In this document: piece after piece, positions 1 to 11,400 of the stretch
How the letters are laid out: each line of letters starts with the position of its first letter
Position numbering within the stretch: the stretch's first letter is position 1
Source: Gnetum montanum
Taxonomy: Eukaryota > Streptophyta > Gnetopsida > Gnetales > Gnetaceae
Reading direction: 5' to 3'
Length of the DNA: 64,000 bases
Assembly: GCA_015680685.1 (NCBI GenBank)
Contig: MNCI01002197.1
Coordinates: 211,939-275,938, forward strand
The notes under the pieces: generated by a model
Told to the model about the DNA's origin: nothing
Seen by the model: the letters and a program-made list of their open reading frames with translations, nothing else
The model's database searches: none
Program-made: the position numbers and the translations under genes

Positions 1-329
1 AAGGTTTATCCACAAAGCTCATCTTTATTGTCGTACACAACTTGCGTTCAGGTACAATGTTGCTCGAATAAAGATCCGTTCACTTGGGGACTCCTACTAC
101 GGGCACATGGAAAATATTCTATCTCTGGAGTGATCAATCTGCCAGAGTCTCCCTACTTCTAGCCTAGGATGGGAAATAAGGGGAGTGCCACCTCTTATTT
201 ATAGATTTGGTGGTGAACCACGATATCACGTACGCGACATCGCAGGGGACGACGCGAAATCGCGTACGTGATATCGCATGGGATGCGATATCGCGGCGGC
301 CAGCGGCTCATGCAAATTGCGTCTCATCA
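1..329 (-). mobile_element. 5' part of an LTR (Tat/Athila-like Ty3), inverted
   Basis: Read on the minus strand from about 329, this begins with TGTGATGAG and continues off the window edge. It aligns by eye with the LTR at 62329-63088: both share TGTGATGAG, a CTATAA(A)TAAGAGG box, the phrase AACGGATCTTTATTCGAGCA and a TGTGTACGACAA segment. A TATA box (TATAAATA, minus 196-203) and an AATAAA on the minus strand near the left edge fit U3 and polyadenylation functions. Only the outer LTR end is visible, so it may be a solo LTR or the edge of an element lying to the left. Confidence 0.75.
221..276. repeat. 17-bp perfect inverted repeat in the LTR U3
   Basis: Arms 221-237 (CGATATCACGTACGCGA) and 260-276 are exact reverse complements separated by 22 bases. 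Each arm is itself made of short palindromes (GATATC, ACGT, GTAC). A further GCGATATCGC palindrome follows at about 285-294. It lies upstream of the TATA box on the LTR sense strand. Confidence 0.85.
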
Positions 330-3300
330 CAAGTTTCTTTAGTGTTATATCAAAAAGCTCAATCAAACTACTAGCTATAATTTTTCATTTATGGTGACTT
401 TATGCAAGAATAAGACATTGCAGTGATGCTCATCTTTAATTGCATAATCAACAAGTTCTCTTTTCTCTTGAAATCTAGATCCATCTTTCTTTTCAATTCT
501 AAAATAATGGGAGCCCAATCTTGCTTGGCTAAATTGACAACATAGGTGAGAGGATATAAGAGCAAATAAATAAGCTATTTTTTTGTTGATGCTTCCTCTA
601 ATGTTGTTTAGGAAGAATTTTTTCTTTCCTATTGGGTTACTCTAGACGTGCAAAAATGTCTTATTTTTTATACTCTTACGAAGCTACCCTATATTGTAAT
701 GTAGAATATCCATCTCAAAATTCTATTTTTTGAGCCAAATCATTCCCTCATAGAACCATCCTTTCTATTATGTAGCAACCAAGACTTTTAATGTCTTGTG
801 CTATAGGAAAGACTGAACACATGCTACCAGTTAACAAAGAGATTCTATCTCTAAAGGCATAATGTTTGCTTCAAGAAGTTGCAAATCATATTGTACCTAT
901 CTTTTAATCTGAAATTCCTCTACCAAAAAATTCTTACGTACATCTTCTATTTTCTTTTAATATTTGCTAGCAAGCAAGTCTAGGACCCCACATTGCACAC
1001 CCATACAAAAGAGTTGTATGTGTAATGAACAACATTATTGATTTTTTTTTTTATTTCCTAAGTTAAGATAGTTTGCTTTTGACATTTTCTTTTTAAATCA
1101 AATAAGGTTCTCAATCGACTTGCAATCCTTTGTTTAATGCACATCTCCCAATTATAATTGTGAGAGATATCTAGACTAGGGTAGCTATAATTTGGTGTCA
1201 TGTTTACTTGGTCCTTTTCAATAGTGAAAATTATTCATTATTCCTAGTGCCACACACCATTATATTGGTTTTCTGCGCATTAACTTTCATTTCTAAACAT
1301 TGGCAAAAATCATCCAAAATAGTAAGCATTTGTTGTAGCCCTTCCTTAGAGTTGGAGATGAGAGCTAGATCATCAACATACAACAAAAGGTTAACAAAGT
1401 GATCATTAATTTTAATAGAGTATTTATTTGAAATTTTATGCATTAGCTCCTTGAAGTGCATTAATAAAAAGAGTAGGTGAAAGAGAATAAACTTGTTTCA
1501 CCCCAATATCACTATGTAATAAAATACTTTTATAGAAGTTGTGATTTGTGATTTGTATATATACCTTTTGGTAAAGACTTTGAATAGTAACTAACAAAGG
1601 TGGAGGAGTACCTATGTCTTGGAATCGCTTCTACAACTTGTTTTGAATAACTAAATCATATACTTAGACATCTGCAAAACAAACAAAAATTCTTTTATTT
1701 TTCCCTTTTGCACAATCAATAAGATATTTCAATGTAATAAAGTGATCGATAGTGGAATGGTGATGTCTGAACCTAGTTTGTGAAATTGCTCGCAAATTGT
1801 TTTATTCTGTCTATTTCCCAATCTTCATCTCAAGAATATTTTCCAAAAACCTAGCAAAAATATTACTAATCAAAATCAACCTAGAGTTATTTAAATCAAA
1901 TCTATCTTCTTTTTTGAAGAGTAAAATAGCTTTGTTAGGGTACCATTCTTTATCTAAACCAATTTGGAAAGCATGGTTCAGATTTTTCCAAACTATCTAC
2001 CATAGCAAAGATCCTCCTTATGTTAGCATTTCTCCATAAAGTCCTGCTGCATCAATTGCTTTACTGGAGGCTAATTTTTTGATGCCTTGCATAGTATCCT
2101 CAAAGAAGATGAAAAAGTTGTCATTGTTTTGCCGTTATCTTACTAGCTCACCCTTACCTTAAAATTTTTTGATAAAATTGCAGAATCTAAGAAAAGGGAA
2201 ATTTCAATTTCAAACTTTTTCTTTGATAAAGCAACTTCTAGAAATTTCTTGGTTCTTTCTTGATCATATAGAGAAGAGTAATTTATCTTTTTTTAATGAC
2301 TTGTCTCTTTTCATTCCTAAATAAATTCTTATAAAGCCTAATAGCTATTGAAGATTTTTGTGTTTTTAATTTAAGTCTAGGTGCTATACATTGAGAATTA
2401 AACTAAGGTTGGGACTATGTTGATGCTTTTCTAAAAACATGTTGTATTACTAACACTAAAATTTCTTCAAGTTTTACATTAGGATTCCAATGCTTTTGAA
2501 CTTACTCTTGAAAATCTAACTTAACTTTCTTTGTTATCCTATAAGACATTGGCTTTCTCTGCACTGTAACATGTTGTAAATTTATCAAAAGGCTAAAATA
2601 CAGTGGCTAATGGTTAGACTCAATAACCTAATTACATACTTCAAAATGTTTAATACAAACTAGACTCTTTATATTGGTGATCAAAAAATCAATACATGGA
2701 CAACCTTGTGATCCTATGAATTAATATTAACCACAATTGGAAAAATTGGGTAATCCATTAAGAATTTCCAAATTTAAACCTTGATTCCAATCTAACAAAT
2801 GTTTGCATCTATGATTAACTTGCATATCTTGAAAGAATCTTTTCCACTCTACATTAATCTCATAGTTTACATATTCTTGTTGATTACAAAAGCTTACTGG
2901 GATTTGTTCAAGCCCAACCCTAGCATCAAAATCCTCACAAATGCACCTTTTTCCCTTCTAAGAAAAATCCCAAGGCTTTGTAAGGGGAAATCCCTTGACA
3001 TGTTTTCTTTGGCATAAAAAGTAGCTTCTTGAGGAGCAAAATAACAAAAAGTTAAGAAAAAAATGACCTTCTCATGAGCTACTATTATATATTGTTGTAT
3101 GATACTATGAGTTAGCACAGCTAGGCTACTAGAAGGTCTTTCATGTTCACTTTTTTCTAGTAAGAAAAGGAAAAGGTTTGAAAACCTAGATATACAAGAT
3201 CATTGGAGCCATCCCCATGCCATATTTCAATAATCCCAAAAAATATCAAATTTATTGAAGAACAAAATACTATGCAAACTAATAAGTTTATCTGCCATAG

Positions 3301-3500
3301 AGCCATCAATATTCAAAAGACCACAGTGCAGGAATTTTAATCCCTATTTACAATCTTTGATAACTGCAACATAGTTCATACTAATATAAGAAAATTTTCT
3401 TTCATCTCTTAATTCTTTTACTTTCTTCCATTCTTCAATTTTTTAGCACATTCTTTACATAGAAGGTCTTCATTTAGCCACAAATTTTCACCTTTTAGAT
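330..3500 (-). pseudogene. Decayed non-L1 LINE: endonuclease plus reverse transcriptase
   Basis: On the minus strand an exonuclease-endonuclease-phosphatase domain is readable from about 3350 to 2640 (LTFCYFAPQEATFY near 3050, then an ILMLG segment where GDFN is expected, and later a QGCPCIDFLITNI segment). A reverse transcriptase follows at about 1800-1230: HHSTIDHFITLKYLI, GVKQVYSLSPTLF and the catalytic LLLYVDDLALIS. Many stops and frameshifts make it non-functional. The motif wording differs from the L1 copies elsewhere in this window and resembles CR1/L2/Jockey-type elements; that lineage call is tentative. The stretch 330-1200 is presumed RT C-terminus and 3' tail, with no clear motif. 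No target duplication was found. Confidence 0.65.
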
Positions 3501-3649
3501 TGCATCAATTATCCTAAATTTTTGCCCTTGCCTTAGCATCTTGAAATTTAATAATAAAATGACAACTTCTTTCTCTTGACCTATTTTTATAGCCTCCAAA
3601 ATATGGGGTTATTTTGTCAATTTATTATGCATTTCTATTTTAGCCTATA

Positions 3650-3790
3650 GAAATAATGAAGTGTTAGCCTAGTGATAAGACTCTTGACTTGGAAGCTCCA
3701 AGTTATGTGTTTGATTCTTGTAACTAATGCTAAGTTATAAAATTCTAATTTGACTATATGTCTTAAGGTGTCCCTATATTTCAAGTATTT
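3650..3790 (+). mobile_element. tRNA-derived SINE-like fragment
   Basis: The segment has a polymerase III box A-like TAGCCTAGTGATAAGAC (from 3665) and a box B-like GTGTTTGATTCTT (from 3708), then AATGCTAAGTTATAAAATTC. The same tail (CTAAGTTATAAATT) and the same order of boxes recur at 43826-43915 and 51030-51110. It lacks the full cloverleaf of a working tRNA, so it is a SINE relic. Confidence 0.5.
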
Positions 3791-4335
3791 TGGGTTCCAA
3801 CATCACCACCAAATAATGTCAAATTGAAACTAAAATTTTTTACTTACACCTTTGATTTATTAGACTTGTTTTAGAATTTTTTAATGATTTTTTATATAAA
3901 ATTTGTAACTTACTATTATAATACATTTATTTTTGAGTCCAATAGCCTTAGGACATTTGTACTCTTTGTTTAACATTACATTTTTCTTATTTCTTTAAGA
4001 TTCAAGATAGAAGATACCTATTTTACTACTATTAGAAAAAATTACGCTATTGTACTAAAATAATAGAAAATTGCAGATAAATCCTTAATTTGAAGTGATG
4101 CCAAAGAGATGTAGCTATCAAGTTTGGCACCCTTGGTGCTAAGTAACACTTAATTTGCAACCTAGAGGCATGTTGCTGAGTAGCCCCTACTCTATAGCCT
4201 AGAGCACATTCTAAGTAGGTGCTGTTGTCACTTTGCAATTGATGGAAAAAGAGGAAACATAGCCTATGCACAACCCCTACCCACAAAGGAGGAAACGTAG
4301 TCTATAACCACCTATGCACCGCTCTTCTCTCTCTT
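3791..4335. other. AT-rich spacer, no gene seen
   Basis: Long A/T-rich stretch with no convincing coding, RNA or terminal-repeat signal. From about 4210 it passes into a pattern of 'gaaacatagcctat...' phrases that belong to the repeat described next. Confidence 0.4.
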
Positions 4336-4560
4336 TTTTAACTCTTGTTCTCAAGAAATATAGGCTACAACCCTCCTTTTTTGTTTCTAACTCTTATTCT
4401 TAGGAAATGTAACCTACAACCTTGACCCACACAACACAAGAAATGTCAGAGGAAACATAGCATACAACCTGCCCTTTTTTTCCAACTCTTGTTCACAGGA
4501 AATGTAGCCCATAACCCACTTTTTTGTTTTTCTGGAAATGTAGGTAGCTCATGCATATGT
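4336..4560. repeat. Degenerate tandem repeat, unit about 60-65 bp
   Basis: Successive units share AACTCTTGTTCT, (A)GGAAATGTAGCCTACAACC and a T-rich TTTTTTGTTTCT spacer, seen near 4340, 4390, 4480 and 4530. Units differ by point changes and small gaps, so it is an old minisatellite-like array. Confidence 0.5.
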
Positions 4561-4561
4561 A

Positions 4562-4870
4562 AAGGCATGAATTGAACCCACAACCTCCCAACACAAATAT
4601 GGACATCCTAATTGCTAACCCATACCCAGAGGTACAATTGATTCTTAAAAAACACCAAAAACAAAGATTTTCTAAAATATCTTGGAAGTGAAAATTTTTG
4701 TGGGATGACAATGTATTAGCAAATTGAACCTACAGCCTCTCAATGCAAATATGGGTGTCTTGACAACTAAGCCATACCCTCGAGTACAATTGAGTCTTAA
4801 AAAACACCAAAAACAAAGATTTCCTCAAGTTTCTTGGGAGTGAGAATCTGTGCGTGATGACAATGTATAA
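4562..4870 (-). mobile_element. Two tandem tRNA-like SINE copies
   Basis: Two adjacent units of about 150 bp (4562-4716 and 4717-4868) align along their length, sharing AAAAAACACCAAAAACAAAG and GTGATGACAATGTAT-like ends. On the minus strand each has a box A-like TATGGCTTAGTTGTCAAGA (or its variant) and a box B-like GGTTCAATT. This differs from the plus-strand SINE family at 3650. Confidence 0.5.
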
Positions 4871-4899
4871 TGAGGTTAAAACGGTAGTTATGGTATTTG

Positions 4900-5228
4900 G
4901 TCACTCAAATGCTTCAAACTTCCTCGCAGCCTGGAAGTAAGCCTTGTGACTCTATTAGGAAATCCTGACTTACAAATTTCCAATTAGACCAGGTATCCCG
5001 AGCCGTTGTACAACTGACGGCGCGTGCTAGGCAGGCCAGAAATGCATGCATGATCGAGAGTCTAAAATAAGAGCCAAAACAAAAACAGACGAAAGCAGAG
5101 ACGCCATAAAATGCGCTCCGGCGCTGTGCAGCCCGGCCTTGCTGTGCCTTGTTAATTCAGATTTGATATCGATCTTGGGCATTAGCTTTGTGCAAAACAG
5201 AAGTTCAAGCTCAAGCATACGCATTGGC
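4900..5228 (+). promoter_or_regulatory. Putative 5' flank and 5' UTR of the ZNRD2-like gene
   Basis: The base composition changes from AT-rich repeat to mixed, CG-containing sequence (GACGGCGCGTGC near 5018, GCTCCGGCGCTG near 5115) just before the coding start. No clear TATA box was found. The promoter position is inferred from location only. Confidence 0.35.
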
Positions 5229-5410
5229 ATGGAAGATCCTGCCAACGACGCTCAGATTGAGAATGATTGGTCTTTGCATAGGGATAGAATCAAACACTTA
5301 AGCAATCATAAAAATGATACGAGTGCTGCCATGGCAGCGAGGCTTCTGGAAGGCTGGGCTATGCTAGCTGAATATTGCCCTCAGTGTTTTACTCCTCTCT
5401 TGCGTAACAG
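5229..5410 (+). CDS. ZNRD2: Exon 1 of the ZNRD2-like gene
   Basis: Encodes residues 1-60 and two bases of codon 61, ending CGTAACAG before the donor GTCAGT. It contains the conserved AARLLEGW helix and the first half of the zinc ribbon. A short upstream reading frame (ATGCATGCATGA, 5042-5053) precedes it. Confidence 0.85.
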
Positions 5411-8400
5411 GTCAGTTAACTGTTTTATGTGTTTGTTTGTGTCTCTTCATATGAATTCTGTTAGGGGAGATATTGAATTTTAGCGCCTGCGTAGGTAATG
5501 TATAGAATATGCACAGGGAATACGATTCCAAAAGAAAAATAATTGTCGTGGAGAAACGGCAATAGCATGATCTTGGCTGCCTTGCTGGACCAATCGATAT
5601 CTTTGTGAAACCATTGGCAAAATCAGAAGGCTCGATTAGTTTTGAAATAGTACCCAAAATGAGCCGCTCAATTCTATGTGTACGCAGAGAAGGACATGTT
5701 CTTTTAAGTTTTCCGCTGTGAAAATACATATAATGTGAAGAGTTCTGGGAAAATACATATCAACATGTGAAGAGCAATTGCTAATGTAGCAGTAGGAGAA
5801 ATATCAATATCATGATGTTGGTTGCCTCACTGTACCAAATATTGGTTAGGTCTATTCTGGGTACTTTGATGGTTATTGTATTGAACGAACTGGTAGGTTA
5901 ATTGGTAATTTATTGATTTATCAATAGCTTTGATAACTCAAGTGGTTAGGGCACCTTTTTAGTAAGCATAAGTCCATGAATTCAACTGTTATTTAGGCAG
6001 TGTCATACCCTAGTGGTTAAAGCAATCTGAATTTTATACGGAGGCGGAGAAGGTCATGCTTCCACAAAGATCCAACTTTCTCTAGTCAGTCCAAGCTATA
6101 TCGTGATTGTCCAATAGTCAGAATGGTTATGTTTGAGACGCTATGGTATTTCGTCGCAAATGGAGGGTTGCCACACAACAGTAAAGGTAGGCTTGTTTGC
6201 TCTTTACTTGCATGCATTATTATTTAGTTTGGAGTAATGTCAGGCCCGATCAACTTTCTAACAAGGGATAGGCTTACATTGAAGCCTTCATCCATGTCAT
6301 TTGATGTGTCCTTATTGTTCATGATGTCCTTGAAACTTTGTTTGTTTGGCTGTTTTATTTTATTTTTTTAAATTTCATTTTGGCCAGGCCAATTACTAGC
6401 TTTGTCCAAGACTTGGTCATGGTAAAATAACTTTATCATTGTAATGGTGAGGAGGAGCTCTCTTGGTCATGGTCTTTTTCTCTAGTCTAGTCATAATGGT
6501 GAGGGGAATCTCTTGGTCATGGTCTTTTTCTCTTGTCTATAGGTATACTAGACTTTCACGGCAAATAAATAATTATCTTCATAATGGTGGGCTAAGAAGT
6601 GAATTTTTTTTGGGAATTATTATTTTGGCTAAGAGTTTTGTGGAGAGGCCAACTACTCTATTACTTGGACTTTGTTCCTAGAAATAAATAATTATTGTCA
6701 TAAAGCTAGATGAAGAGATGAGCCTTTCATGAGAACTATCATTGAAGAACATACACTGGTTTTGATTTTTGTTTTCAATGTGAAAATCAATTTTCTGTTA
6801 ATCAATTTGAGATTTTATTAATTTAAAAGATATAAAAGATTCTCTTGGCCAAATAATAGATAGATATCATAAGTATGTAGCTAAACTAGTATTATGTTTT
6901 CTATGGTGTTAAGTAGGCATACCTTAATGGGTTAGCTCATGATGATAGAATAAAGATACCAAGATCATCATCATCATCCTAGCCTTATCCTAACTACATG
7001 AATTTTTTTATGCAATTTGGTTATATTAAGAGCCAAATAAGCATTGATACTTAAATCTTGGGTGTCTTTTTTTTTATATAGCAAACTAAGTATGTTTTGG
7101 TCTATAACTTTGTTGGTTCCCTACTTCCCTTCAATTTTAATAAAACAACCTTTTCTAATAAGAGCATTCTCTAGTATTCTTAGCACATGACCAAACCATC
7201 TAAGACAGTTTTTCTTAATCTTTTCATTTATAAGAGCTATGCCTACACTTCTCCTAATAAGCGAGTTGTTGATTCAATCTTTTTTATTCACATGGAACGT
7301 CCACCTTAGTATACACATCTATGCCAGATGCATATATTATATGCTTGATGTTTTTTTGATAGGCTAACATTTTGTACCATAAAGAATCACAATTCTAATA
7401 ATGGTTTTGTAAAACTTACTTTTTAACCTAGCATGGATTCTTCTATCACAAAGCACACCACTAGCCTCCTGCCATTTCCTTCATTTGGCTTCAATTATGT
7501 TTTTCAAATCATTGTTAATTTTAACATCCACTTGAAATAGAGACCTCATTATGTTTTTCACCTCATTGTTAATTTCAACATCCACTTGAACTAGAGACCT
7601 CAAGTATTTGAATTGCTTAGATTGAGGAACTTCTTGGTTTTCAATTCTAATTTGCGTTTCTTCATTACTTGCTATTCCACTAAAGGTGCACTTTATGTAT
7701 TTCATTTTAGTTCTACTAATCCTCAAATTTGTTGACTCTATAGTGTTTCTCAAAGTCTCCATTTTTGCAGCAAGGACTTCCTTAGATTCATCCACCAAAA
7801 CAATATCATTAGCAAAGAGTATACTTCGATGGATATCATCTTAAATATCTTTGGTTAGCTCATCCATAATAATAGCAAACAAATAAGGGCTTAGAGCAGA
7901 TCCTTGGTGTAACATGCCCTTCATAGGGAAGTTTGAAGTCTCTCAATAGACAATGTGAAGTCAAGTTGTTGCTGCATCGTACATGTCTCTATTTGAATAT
8001 ACTTATTACCTTTTGAAATCCCAAGGATGTCATTCCTTATTCTCTCAATACAATTCCTCATTTTACTCTACCTATCATTCACATTTTAGGTTTAAATCCC
8101 AATGTCCTTCTGCAAGCAAGCATGAGGATGATGTTATGTTAGGTCAAAAGTTTTAGACCTTGTAAAGAGGTTAGAAGCTTTAGTGTCTGAGAATTTAAAT
8201 GTTTTATTATGTAAATGAGGGCCCAATGTGAGACCATGTAGAAACTGAAAAATTATGAAAAATCTCCATGTCTTACATCTATATAAGGTGGAGAGCAAAA
8301 CATTTTTGGCATGTAATGCCAAAATTAGAAAACTATGTCATTGTCAAGATTGAAGTTTCAGCTATTTCTTTTGAACCTTTTAGGAATCTTTTATGATTTT

Positions 8401-11400
8401 CTCTATTATCATGATCGTTTCATATAGTACTCTCTTAAATGCTTTAGCTTCATTAATTCTATTGATTGTTTCATGAGCAATTATGCTGTGTTTTAGAATT
8501 AATGATGATATTTAGAAGTGCTATAAATATTTTGATATTAGATCATGTAGAATTTGATTGTACCTAAGTATATCTAAAGTATTTTATCTAAAGTATCTTT
8601 GTTGATCTTTACAGGGTCCAAGAACAATTGAAAGACTTTCATGATAATTGAGCAAGTTAGGGTTTGAATGATATGTAATTTTGATGTTTAGCGTTTTGAT
8701 TTCTTAAAAACCTATGAGATCTAGAGCTCATGATTAGATTTATGTCACCTTTCTTTGGATCTATGCTCCTGTCATTTTAGATCTCTTAGATCCAAAGCTC
8801 AAGATCAGATCTATGTAAGACTATGTGCATCTTTGATCATTTGATATGTCAAAGGTTTGTTTGAGATTAAATCTCAATGGTTTGCTTGATCATTTGTTAT
8901 TTCAAAGGTTGGTTTCAGATCATGTGCATCTTTGGATCTATGCTCCTTTCATCTTAGATCTCTTAGATCTAAAACTCAAGATCAAATCTATGGATGATTG
9001 TGTGTATCTTTGATCGTTTGTTATTTTAAAGTTTTGTTTGAGATTAAATCCTTTGTATATCTCCATTTCTTGGAGCTTTGAAGCATCAGCAGGTTTGAAA
9101 ACATTCTTTCATCCATTTCAAAGTTAAATAGACTTAATTGGCTCACTTTGAAGTAATATGAAATTCAAACTATCTTTCCCATGCCTTTTGCAATCTATCA
9201 TGACTACCATTGTGACCTTTGCATAAATTGCAACTAGAGTCATCACAGAGTGTTGGATTATAACAATATCAATTGCCAAATTTTGAAACTATTATTAACA
9301 AATTTTGTAGTTGCTTTGTAGTTGTGGAGATAAAGGTCCTTAACTAATGTTTGTAATCGCTCCTGGTTTGTAAATGTACCCTTTTATATAGGAGTTGTTG
9401 AACATAATAACTTGAAATGTCAATTTGATAAGATGGTGAGTGAAACATTAATGATAATAGCTATGCAAGGTTGAGTGAGAGATTATAAAATTGCAAGAAC
9501 ATTATTGTCAAAACCAAAAGAAGGAGGGGGGAATCTGGAAGTTGAGAAAAGAAAATTTGAATGTAAAGCCATGGCAAAGAAGTAGTAAAAGAAGCCGAGG
9601 TTTGATAAGGCTAGAATAGCGGCTTAGGGAAAAAGGAAGAAGGTCAGGACCTTCACGTGGAAGAAGAGGAAAATGATGGCGGAATCCTAATTTATTTTCG
9701 GCCAGTTGCAAATAAGCAACATTTTGAAGAAATTTGGATTGAAGTGTTGAGGTTAGGGTTCACAGGCTATATATTGGCAACAATTTCTGAAGATAAAAGG
9801 ATTCCACCTGAGAATAGTAAGGAGATCTTGGAGACAGAAAAAGAAGCAAATTTTATGTATAAAGAGGATAATAGAGACTTTGTTTTTACTTTGAGAGGGG
9901 ATACAATATGATCTATTTTCTAGGATGAAGCTATGAAATCTCCTTAGAGCCATATTGAAAGAAATGATGAGATTGAAGAAATTTTTGTGAATCCAGAATC
10001 TTATCCAAAAAAAGAAGAAGAAAAATTGGATAAGAATCAACACTCTGAAAGAGCCATTTGAGAGTATTGTTTTTGCATTCATGGCTTGTATTAGGCTCAC
10101 CAATAGAGATACCCACATTAGCTTTAGTTCCTTGTAAACAATATACCAAGTTTGACACTTTGACAAGAAACATACTTGGGCGAAGGATACTTCTAGGAGA
10201 ATAAGAACATGCCTGGAGTGTGATTGACCTTTAAAACAGGGTTGACCTTTCTTCTCTTATAGCAATTTGATTTCTTTTGTCATTAAAAGGCTGAAGAGCA
10301 ATATGGATGAGGGAAAGCCAAAAGCTCTAGTTATCACTAGAGAACCTTCAACAAAATTATCCAGAAAATAGGAGAAGAAATAATGAAACCAAGGGGAAGA
10401 ACTGCAAAATGAAGAAGAGAAGGACGAAGAGGTTGAAGCAATTACAGAAAGTTCTAACATGAAAAGGTCCAAGTGCATCCAGCGAAGGAGAATGAAGAAG
10501 ACCGAGGTGTCTAAAACACTAGCAACCAAAGTAACCAAAAGGAAAAGGAAGAAGAAAGGACATGCTTCTTGTGCAAAATTAAGAAGCAATGAAGGTTGAA
10601 GAAGCAATTGCAACGGAGGAAAGTTACAGTGAAAAGAGAGAAAATTGCTTGTTGAAATGATGCCCAATGTAGAAGCCAAGTTAATGGTAAAAATGTTTGA
10701 ATTCTTCTTGTTTTCACATGACTTGGAGAAGCTAGAGGTCAATCTACAAGATGAATGGCATAACCATCGGGGAGATTGGGAAGAAACATTGGAAAAATCT
10801 ACAAAGGGTATAAAGATGCCCTAAAATATTGGAAAAGTCGATGTATTGCAAACCCTATGGCGAAGTTGATACTAAGAGATCTGTACATGCAGAAAGTTGT
10901 GGAGAGTGTGTATTACATAGTACACATGAAAAAGAATGCAGAAATGATCTACAGCTTGTGAAGCAATCACCTAGAAGGATGAAGAGATAAATCAGCTGGA
11001 AATAGAAAAGAGTGAATATTGGAAAAGGTATGAGGCATTGTGAGAAGAGAATGGAAAACTAAAAGCTAAAGTAGAGGAGCTTAGATCTAAAATCATTAAA
11101 GACATGGAAGAGCATGTGAAAATTAGTAGGATGGTTGAAGATATCAAACAACTGCACTAATGTGAAGAAGTACAAAAGAAGCTGAGGACCCTAGAAGTCC
11201 CACCAAGTATAAGTTATGATAAATCTAGACTCATAGAAGGTTGTCTACCATCTCAGCAGGGAAACTGTGCTACCCTTGATGTTGCTACAAAGACTTTTTT
11301 GGAGATGCTAGCTGCTCATGCTAGTGGAGGTGAGTTGTAAGTTCAATATGCCTAAAATTCTTAGAGTTTGCCTGGATGGTGGTCTTTTTTTATGTTTGAT

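Noticed and set aside
10257-10742. 161-codon minus-strand open frame, Ser/Leu/Phe-rich
   Set aside because: It is the antisense of the Glu/Lys-rich coiled-coil relic on plus; composition is explained by complementing GAA/AAG codons.
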